Source: Gammaproteobacteria bacterium (lineage in GTDB: Bacteria; Pseudomonadota; Gammaproteobacteria; Steroidobacterales; Steroidobacteraceae). From it: a DNA stretch of 64,000 bases. Positions 58,323 to 64,000 of the stretch are shown here, one piece after another (within the stretch, counting starts at the first letter, position 1; each line of letters begins with the position of its first letter). The stretch covers positions 32,916 through 96,915 of the forward strand of contig JANYJY010000060.1 in the NCBI GenBank assembly GCA_025358295.1, in the 5' to 3' direction. Made by a program: the position numbers and the translations under genes. The notes under the pieces were generated by a model. It did not search any database and had not been told where the DNA came from. It saw nothing but the letters and a program-made list of their open reading frames with translations.

Positions 58323-59375
58323 TCAGGGAGCATCCTGATGCCCATTTCGTCGGATGCGAGTGTCGGCAGATAGTCGCTCCCAAGCTTTATCGTAGACACC
58401 CACGGACTGGAAGAGGTCGGGCCGCTCGCTCATGACAATCTTTCGAATCACGCTTTTGGGGTCGTCTCGCGCTCCTTTTCTGACGCTTGGAAGCTTTTGC
58501 GGGTCGTATTTTTTAGTTCGCAAAGCCTCCAAAATGACCAGCTCCTGGGCTTGAGACCGTTGCAGGGGTTTTGTTGCGACGGTCGATGCTGCAGGTCCAG
58601 TCTGAGGCTGCTTAGGTTCGGCTAACGCGCGAAAGTCGTCGCAGACTGTCCAAGCGCGCTCTCCGGCGTAATGGAGCCACTCGGCCGCTGGTCGCGCAGG
58701 TAGGTTATCCCGCTCCGCCACCTCGACGCGATGGGATACTCTCTCGAAGAAAGTAGTCGCCACATGCGTGCCGCTACCGTGGTCCCGGCGCAAGCGAGGG
58801 GGCGCAAGTGTCGGTCCCGCAGTCGCATGCGCCTTTGGGTTCAGACCGTGCATCAATAGGACGGCCTCGCGCGGCGTAATTGTCCGAAAGTCCGCGTATT
58901 TGTCCCAGTCCGGCTCATCCGAATTGTTGTAGAGGATGCTCTTGACGGAGTGCGTTTCCAGAAACGGCGGAACCTCTGTAGTGCGCGTACTGCCCTGCGC
59001 TTGGTGATGTTCGTCTTTCGTCCTTTCAGCAGTCGTTCCGATGAGTTCACGCATGGTGGATTCGCCCTCTCCGGTTACGTACCACTGCGCGGGGTTGGCA
59101 TGCACGAGCGAGACATCGCCGCAAGCGAGGTCGTTAAACATGCTGAATGCCTCGACCACGCCGGTCTCAATGTGCATGCAGACCAAATGCAGCACGCCAG
59201 GTATTCCGTCCGGTGGCCAGCCGTGAGCGTTTATTGCGGCGACGATTGTTCGGCGCATCGGCTCGGGGTCTGTTGGATGCGCCCATTTCTCGGGGTGCCG
59301 GTCTGCGAGTTCGCGCGACAAGGTGTCAACGAGGTCGCGGACGGTCACACGACCGGACGATTTGGGTGCTTCCAT
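58323..59375 (-). CDS. Uncharacterised element protein
   Basis: A 350-residue soluble protein I cannot assign. An N-terminal segment (residues about 10-80) has mixed helices; a middle motif WDKYADFRTITPREAVLLMHGLNPKA looks like a conserved helical module; the last 70 residues (LVILEALRTKKYDP, KSVIRKIVMSERPDLF) are a helical bundle with basic patches. The ATG at 59375 is preferred because AAGGAG lies 6 bases upstream. It lies between the integrase and the AlpA-like gene. Confidence 0.6.
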   Translation of the reverse strand: MEAPKSSGRVTVRDLVDTLSRELADRHPEKWAHPTDPEPMRRTIVAAINAHGWPPDGIPGVLHLVCMHIETGVVEAFSMFNDLACGDVSLVHANPAQWYVTGEGESTMRELIGTTAERTKDEHHQAQGSTRTTEVPPFLETHSVKSILYNNSDEPDWDKYADFRTITPREAVLLMHGLNPKAHATAGPTLAPPRLRRDHGSGTHVATTFFERVSHRVEVAERDNLPARPAAEWLHYAGERAWTVCDDFRALAEPKQPQTGPAASTVATKPLQRSQAQELVILEALRTKKYDPQKLPSVRKGARDDPKSVIRKIVMSERPDLFQSVGVYDKAWERLSADTRIRRNGHQDAP

Positions 59376-59473
59376 ACGGCACTCCTTCAAGTGCAGCCTT
59401 CATGGGATGCCCCGGCCAGGTCGGTGAAGGGCCCGACTCTTCCCCCGCTAAAGGTAGGCCAGGGCAAATGTAT

Positions 59474-60838
59474 TTAGGCGACGGCGCGCAATCCGTTGTT
59501 CGACTTCTTGGGGTCGAACGCGATTCCGGCTTGCTCCAAAATCCAAGCCTCATATTTGCCGTGCCACATGCGCAGCAAGTCGAGCGGCCGCACCTTGTAG
59601 TGCTTCTCTGCGGTCGCGCTCGGCGCATGGCCGACAATTTGTGCGACGACGCCCGTAGGCATTTCCACCCACTCGGCAAGGCTGATAAACGTCCGGCGCA
59701 GGCCATGGAGGGTTACGGGCGGAATGCCTGCGGCGGATAATGCGCGTTTGTGGGGTATGCGAGGCTCTGCCAATCGGCCATTCTTCGCGGCGGGGCTTGA
59801 GAATACCCACTCACTGCGGCGGGGCAGGGCGGACAGGCAGCTTGCAAGGTACGGGGTCAGGGGAATCTTCCGGCCTTCCTCGGCTACCTTGTCCTTCACC
59901 CAAATGCTGCCCCATTGCAGGTCAACGTCCGTCCAACGCAGCGACGCCATTTCCTCGCGTCGTGCGCCGGTCAATACCAACGCTTGCAGGTAGGCACTGG
60001 CGACGACGTTGTTTAGCTTGCGAACGGCAGCGAACCACGCCGGCAAGTGCTCGCGCGCCAGAACATCCCGCTTTGACTTGCGGTTGGGCACTTCGTCGCG
60101 GAGCTCCTTGCTCTCGACCGCTTGAAGGTCGGTGACAGTTGCGTATTCCGGGCGGGTTCCGCACCAACGCCAGAATGCGCGGAATAGCTCATAGCCTTGG
60201 CGGGCATTGTTGGCGCGGGTCTTGGCTTCTTCGGCTTGCCACGCGCGCAAGCGGTCGGCGGAAACGTCAGCCATGCGGAGTTGCAGCAGCGGATATAGCA
60301 CGCCCCGGACCGTCTCCCCTGTGCCGCGCTTCTTGGCTTCGCCGCCCTTCGCGGAAAGATTCATATGGTCGGCCAGATGGCGCGGGCTCCACTTCTTGCC
60401 GCGTTCAATGTGCGCCATCGGCATTCGGACGGCTTGATAGCGTAAGTATTCTTGCCACGCGTCGGAAACCATCAGCCTTGCGTTACGGGCCAAAATTTCG
60501 GCGGCGACTCGTGCCGCTTCCTCGGCTTCCTGCTTTGCCGCTGCTTCGGCCAGCCTATCGGCATCCTCCTGGCGCGGGTCGATGCCCCGGTCCACCAGCA
60601 CTTGCAGTCGGCGAGCCTCGATACGTGCCGCCTCTAGGGTCCACGCCTTCGGGTCTCCTATGGTGCGGCGAATCGTCCGGCCTGCCAGCCTGGCTTGAAA
60701 CACGAACGCCTTAGCGCCGTTCTCCGTCGCGCGGAGCGCTAACCCCGGAGCGTCCTTGTCCCATAGGAAGTCTTGCTGCTTTCCGCGCGGGCAGACGTAG
60801 CTACTGATTCGACCCGCTGTGAAGTTGACGCGTGCCAT
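59474..60838 (-). CDS. int: Tyrosine recombinase/integrase of element 1
   Basis: P4-type site-specific integrase, 454 residues. The N-terminal arm-binding domain (about 1-95; DUF4102-like, GLALRATENGAKAFVFQ) is followed by a core-binding domain and a catalytic domain with Arg in LTGARREEM, the HGLRRTF box, His in VGHAP and the nucleophile in EKHYKV. The ATG at 60838 gives MARVNFTAG. It points away from the right att, 165 bases from it, with a candidate arm site just upstream. Confidence 0.93.
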   Translation of the reverse strand: MARVNFTAGRISSYVCPRGKQQDFLWDKDAPGLALRATENGAKAFVFQARLAGRTIRRTIGDPKAWTLEAARIEARRLQVLVDRGIDPRQEDADRLAEAAAKQEAEEAARVAAEILARNARLMVSDAWQEYLRYQAVRMPMAHIERGKKWSPRHLADHMNLSAKGGEAKKRGTGETVRGVLYPLLQLRMADVSADRLRAWQAEEAKTRANNARQGYELFRAFWRWCGTRPEYATVTDLQAVESKELRDEVPNRKSKRDVLAREHLPAWFAAVRKLNNVVASAYLQALVLTGARREEMASLRWTDVDLQWGSIWVKDKVAEEGRKIPLTPYLASCLSALPRRSEWVFSSPAAKNGRLAEPRIPHKRALSAAGIPPVTLHGLRRTFISLAEWVEMPTGVVAQIVGHAPSATAEKHYKVRPLDLLRMWHGKYEAWILEQAGIAFDPKKSNNGLRAVA

Positions 60839-60857
60839 GTCGGCCCCCGTGGTTCCA

Positions 60858-60873
60858 TGTAAGCACCATGTAA
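60858..60873 (+). repeat. Candidate integrase arm site, right
   Basis: TGTAAGCACCATGTAA, the partner of 53504-53519, lies between the integrase start codon (20 bases away) and the right att, so binding could also repress the integrase gene. A shorter pair, CAGCGACTTA (53453) and CAGTGACTTA (60948), lies nearby. Confidence 0.45.
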
Positions 60874-61003
60874 CCACAATAGGCGAATACGTATCAACAG
60901 CGCTCTACACTTTTGTGGGGGGCGGAAAGTCTCAAAGTCATAAAAAGCAGTGACTTAGACGGTACGGTCTACGTTTATCAACGCGGCTAAACGGTCTTTT
61001 GTC

Positions 61004-61054
<51 letters not shown>

Positions 61055-61063
61055 TTTCCCCTT

Positions 61064-62230
61064 CTAGATCAACGAGTTAACCTCAACTATTCTTCCGATC
61101 GGCCCTGCTGCCCAGGAGATTGCGGGAGTTTTGCGGGACTTTGGATCACATGCCTTTTCTGCGGCAGTAATCAGATTCTCAAGCTCCGCTTCCGAGTAAT
61201 GCGTCGTGATCCGCCGGCTCTTGTGTCCTAAGAGATCCTGTCGATCCTCGAACGACACACCCGCGGCACGCAGCCTGCGGCCGAAGGTGTGTTTCAGATC
61301 GTGAACTCTCACGCGCCTAAAGCCCTGTGGTGCCGCGGTCCCATGCGTCCGCTCCCACGCGTCGGCTGCTCGCTCCCGAGCATTCTTCCAGGCAGTGCCG
61401 TACATCTTCTTGATCGGGATGCTGCGACCATCCTTTTCCTGACGAACGAAAACGTACTCGGGATGCATTCCTCGCGCGGCCTCGACAGCTAATCTTGCAA
61501 CCCGATTCAACACCACCAATCGATCCTCCGCATTTTTAACCTTGTTACCCGGAATTACGAAAATGGAAGTCTCTAAGTCAGGCACTTTTCGTTCCCATGC
61601 CCATTTCAAGCTGCATACTTCTTCTTCGCGATTGCCCGCATTCACCTTGTACGATGCCATCCGCAGTAGATGAACCGGCAGTTCGCGAAATAGAACTTCC
61701 TGTTCCTCCACCGAAAGGGAATGCGGCTTGCGAGCATCCGTGACCGGAAACAGCTTGATCTTTGGCGCCGTCTCCAACCACGTCATCCCTCGCTCATCCC
61801 GCCATTCCAATGCCGCGAGTCTCAAGATTCGACGCACCGCCTCGAGTGACAGGTTAATCGTCTTCGCCTTCACCCCATCTTTGCGGCGCTTTTCGATGAA
61901 CGGCTGCAACTTCTCCATGTACACCCCAGAGATGAAAAGATCTCCGATGAACGGATCGAGAATCGCCAGATGACCCGCGTCATCGCTAATACTTCTCTTG
62001 TGCTGGTTCTCCTGCAGATACTTCGTTGCCGCCGCTCGAAAAGTCCTGTCGGGCCGAATCCCGTAAATCAACGTTTTTCGAATCGCCTCGATACGCTTCG
62101 CGAGCAACGCTACAGCTTCCGTGAGGTTGCTTGTTGCAGCGCTCTCCCGAATGCGGACGCCTCTGAACTGCTTGTCGATATGCCAAATCCCACCGCGTTT
62201 TGTGAGACCCGACATCTTCTGGTTTCCCAT
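61064..62230 (-). CDS. int: Tyrosine recombinase/integrase of element 2
   Basis: A 388-residue site-specific integrase, not closely related to that of element 1. A core-binding domain (about residues 65-155) is followed by the catalytic domain: Arg in NAGNREEEVCSL, HDLKHTF (Lys where Arg is usual), GHKSRRITTHYSEAEL with the nucleophile Tyr. Arm-type N-terminal part is short. The ATG at 62230 has AAGGAAA 6 bases upstream. The C-terminal end is 9 bases from the att repeat, the usual arrangement for tRNA-inserted elements. Confidence 0.9.
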   Translation of the reverse strand: MGNQKMSGLTKRGGIWHIDKQFRGVRIRESAATSNLTEAVALLAKRIEAIRKTLIYGIRPDRTFRAAATKYLQENQHKRSISDDAGHLAILDPFIGDLFISGVYMEKLQPFIEKRRKDGVKAKTINLSLEAVRRILRLAALEWRDERGMTWLETAPKIKLFPVTDARKPHSLSVEEQEVLFRELPVHLLRMASYKVNAGNREEEVCSLKWAWERKVPDLETSIFVIPGNKVKNAEDRLVVLNRVARLAVEAARGMHPEYVFVRQEKDGRSIPIKKMYGTAWKNARERAADAWERTHGTAAPQGFRRVRVHDLKHTFGRRLRAAGVSFEDRQDLLGHKSRRITTHYSEAELENLITAAEKACDPKSRKTPAISWAAGPIGRIVEVNSLI

Positions 62231-62547
62231 GGCTTTTTCCTTTCAGATTGAGCCGCGAGATGCCCGTTGCGGCTCTTATACTCGTCTGCCCATCGATCGA
62301 GGTCAAGGCGATCAAAAGCCACTCCTTGCACGCCGATGGAAAGATGCGTGAGTGCGGGGCGCACCTCCCGATTGAAGCGGTTCTTGTCCATCCCGAGGTA
62401 CCGCGGTGCATCTCGAAAGCGGATGAATCTCGGTAGCACGCCGTAGGCGGAAGGCTCAGCGAGTCCGCCCATACGATGGCTTTCCAGAGGATTGGAACTG
62501 GGCGCGCACGACACTGCGTCGGTGAGGTTCGTATCGAACGCGGTCAT
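62110..62547 (-). CDS. Excisionase-like protein overlapping the integrase
   Basis: A 145-residue protein whose core, IRFRDAPRYLGMDKNRFNREV followed by GVAFDRLDLDRWADEYKSRN, looks like a DNA-binding Xis-type protein found beside such integrases. The last 121 bases overlap the integrase gene in another frame. The ATG at 62547 is given; ATG at 62565 is also possible. Control of excision direction is an inference from position. Confidence 0.6.
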   Translation of the reverse strand: MTAFDTNLTDAVSCAPSSNPLESHRMGGLAEPSAYGVLPRFIRFRDAPRYLGMDKNRFNREVRPALTHLSIGVQGVAFDRLDLDRWADEYKSRNGHLAAQSERKKPWETRRCRVSQNAVGFGISTSSSEASAFGRALQQATSRKL

Positions 62548-62659
62548 GCTCGGGGACTCTTTCATGATCCGCTCATCCAGGTGTCCTTACGCGACGATGC
62601 CCGAGCCCCATTGCATCGATCCACCTGCATCAGTCGAAGCATGCGAACAGGGGTCTTAT

Positions 62660-63073
62660 TCATAGGAGGGAATCCATCGGCAGGGCGCCACGGGCGCGGG
62701 TTCTACGTGCAGCGCAGGGCTGCGTACATTGAAGCGGTAGCGGCGTCTGCCTAGCGATCGAGATCGGCCCGGTCAGTGCTTGTTCGGCTCGGCAGTTCGC
62801 CGCTCGCAAGTCTTTCGCCAACCAGTGAATGACGTCAGATCGCAACCAGCCGATGTTGCGGCCGTGGTAACGGCGCTTTCGCGGAAATCTGCGCACCAGT
62901 ATCAAGCTCGCGATGACCCAACGCGGGCGGCGCGTGAGACGCGCCACATCGTGCGCGCTTAACAGTTGTTCCCAAGCCGGAAAGCGCTCATTGATCCACG
63001 GGGAGAGGGTGACGGTCGCATAAGGCGCAACTGATGCCGCGCCTACGGGGGAGGGAGAATCTTTCGAATACAT
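62660..63073 (-). CDS. AlpA-like DNA-binding protein
   Basis: A 137-residue protein; residues about 38-90 (LLSAHDVARLTRRPRWVIAS, RRYHGRNIGWLRSDVIHWL) form a MerR/AlpA-type winged helix, followed by a basic, low-conservation tail. AAGG lies 7 bases before the ATG. A role in transcription or excision control of element 2 is likely. Confidence 0.6.
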   Translation of the reverse strand: MYSKDSPSPVGAASVAPYATVTLSPWINERFPAWEQLLSAHDVARLTRRPRWVIASLILVRRFPRKRRYHGRNIGWLRSDVIHWLAKDLRAANCRAEQALTGPISIARQTPLPLQCTQPCAARRTRARGALPMDSLL

Positions 63074-63219
63074 AAACGACCTTCATGTGTGGTTCCGGTC
63101 GTTTAGGGTCAAGTTGTCACATATGCGTATATGGTGCCAGCAATGCAAGGCGAAATCGAGCGGGGTTTCGCGGATAATTCAGCGAAACTGATCCGTGGAG
63201 AAATCGGATGAGGAAGCGA

Positions 63220-63465
63220 CTATCGACTATTTCGCTCGCGGACAGCCTGGCGAAATAGTTCCAAGGGATCGGCCTCCAAAGCCTCTGCAATGGCGAAGAA
63301 CTCGGGCACATTCACCTGCCGTTGGTTGCTTTCGATCATGCCCACGACCGAGTGCGGCCGTTTGAGAAGCGCGGCCAAATCGCGCTGGGAAAGATTTCTT
63401 TGTTCGCGTGCTTTAGCTAGCACCGCGGCCACGGCTTTTGACGTGGCGCTGCGTAAGGCCTTCAT
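63220..63465 (-). CDS. XRE-family helix-turn-helix regulator
   Basis: An 81-residue Cro/C1-type protein. The HTH (about residues 22-62: KAREQRNLSQRDLAALLKRP, SVVGMIESNQRQVNVPEF) fills most of it. The ATG at 63465 is used; a GTG at 63540 would add 25 residues. It is divergent from the csrA fragment (116 bases apart), so it probably represses one or both directions. Confidence 0.75.
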   Translation of the reverse strand: MKALRSATSKAVAAVLAKAREQRNLSQRDLAALLKRPHSVVGMIESNQRQVNVPEFFAIAEALEADPLELFRQAVRERNSR

Positions 63466-63581
63466 GTGTTGTGCGCTCCGATTTACTGAGCGCGCTATAA
63501 ATAAGGCATAATCCTCTTGCTTAGATTTTCTGAGCAGCACCCATACAATCGATGTATGCTGCCGGCTTGAAAGGAGGCCAT

Positions 63582-63710
63582 GTGCTGATCTTGACCCGCC
63601 GACCGAACGAAACCCTCATGATCGGTACGGAGATCACGGTAACCGTGTTGGGCGTCAAAGGTAACCAGGTGCGCATGGAGTACCGCGCGAACCTCGGATA
63701 TGCAACCTAA
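63582..63710 (+). pseudogene. csrA: Truncated CsrA paralogue
   Basis: CsrA binds GGA motifs in mRNA leaders. Residues 1-32 ([20 protein letters not shown] onward to GNQVRM) match CsrA well, but the sequence then departs and stops at residue 42. The normal protein is about 60 residues and needs the missing EVxVHREEIYxRI part with its RNA-binding Arg. The ribosome-binding site AAAGGAGG is intact, and the start is GTG at 63582. The lost end coincides with transposase debris. Confidence 0.8.
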
Positions 63711-64000
63711 ACCAGTTCAAGGTTCTGTCCGCACCCCCTAGCGGTCATTATTCGACGCCTGTCCACACGAGAAGCGCTGCAGGCCTTTGCCAGCGGTCCG
63801 TTGGGTAGCAAGTATCCAACGATGATGAAGTCCCGGGATACCTGCGTGCCGTAGCTCTCGGCAATGAATCCCCGGATCTCTCGTACGCTCATGCCGCGGG
63901 CATACATGGCAATGATCTTGTCATCGAAGCCGGTAAAACGCCGCTCATGCACGATGATGTCGAGCTCGTATTCGAGGCGGTCCACGACGGCGTCGTTCAC
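63707..64000 (-). pseudogene. IS256-family transposase fragment
   Basis: The 59 residues nearest the window edge ([36 protein letters not shown]) match the zone before the catalytic core of IS256/Mutator-type transposases. After about base 63824 the match ends and the frame runs through unrelated sequence to a stop at 63707, so the gene is broken. The remaining part lies beyond the window. The insertion junction with csrA lies in 63680-63710. Confidence 0.65.

Noticed and set aside
63580..63588. ATG at 63580 as csrA start
   Set aside because: It reads ATG TGC TGA and stops at once; the overlapping GTG at 63582 gives the CsrA N-terminus.

Overview
The window is a high-GC gammaproteobacterial chromosome segment. 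Bases 1 to about 53,450 are core genome. The gene order (bamE/fur, recN-nadK, hrcA-grpE-dnaK-dnaJ, dapB-carAB-greA, yhbY/rlmE-ftsH-folP-glmM, tpiA-secG-tRNA-Leu-nuoA to nuoN, tRNA-fMet) is the one common in Pseudomonas- and Xanthomonas-like lineages. A 14-gene nuo operon with separate nuoC and nuoD, an hrcA gene and the HDOD-GGDEF and M28 protein sets fit a Xanthomonadales/Nevskiales-type organism. That placement is an inference; no species-level marker such as rRNA is present.

Layout. (1) 1-13,500: 3' end of orn; divergent ppsA/ppsR (phosphoenolpyruvate synthase and its regulatory kinase); a DUF1249 protein; a coiled-coil protein of unknown function; a tail-specific protease; an M28-type lipoprotein with altered active-site residues; an HDOD-GGDEF signalling protein; small membrane proteins; a Gfo/Idh/MocA oxidoreductase. 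(2) 13,500-16,200: trans-translation (tmRNA and smpB), ratA-rnfH, and divergent bamE/fur. (3) 16,200-24,600: DNA repair and NAD metabolism (recN, nadK), the heat-shock cluster hrcA-grpE-dnaK-dnaJ with a sigma-32-like promoter before dnaK and two hairpins after it, then dapB. (4) 24,600-38,300: carAB-greA, a DUF4149 protein, a second M28 peptidase, yhbY/rlmE, ftsH, folP, glmM, tpiA, secG, tRNA-Leu(GAG). (5) 38,380-52,650: the complete complex I operon, mostly with overlapping or abutting stop/start codons. (6) A glutathione S-transferase-like gene, then tRNA-fMet with a good promoter.

From the 3' half of tRNA-fMet onward the DNA is mobile. A 51-bp copy of the tRNA 3' end recurs at 61,004-61,054 and brackets a 7.6-kb integrative element. 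That element holds a tyrosine integrase, an AlpA-like protein, an HTH protein, a primase-helicase, iteron-like repeats and a two-gene exported-protein cargo. A second element starts directly at the same repeat: another integrase, an overlapping excisionase-like gene, an AlpA-like gene, an XRE repressor and a divergent, truncated csrA paralogue. Its csrA is cut off by transposase debris (IS256-like), and the element runs off the window end. The two elements are therefore stacked in tandem on one tRNA gene. In related bacteria tRNA-fMet is followed by rimP-nusA-infB, so these elements probably separate the tRNA from that operon here.

I found no CRISPR array, no rRNA and no recognisable defence system. 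The most unusual items are the tandem tRNA-fMet islands with their repeats and unknown cargo, the probable M28 pseudoenzyme, the truncated csrA, and a nested inverted repeat between ftsH and folP. No stretch over 300 bases is without an annotated feature. The largest gaps are 9,680-9,891, 53,448-53,659 and 60,839-61,003; the last two hold the att-flanking DNA of the first element.
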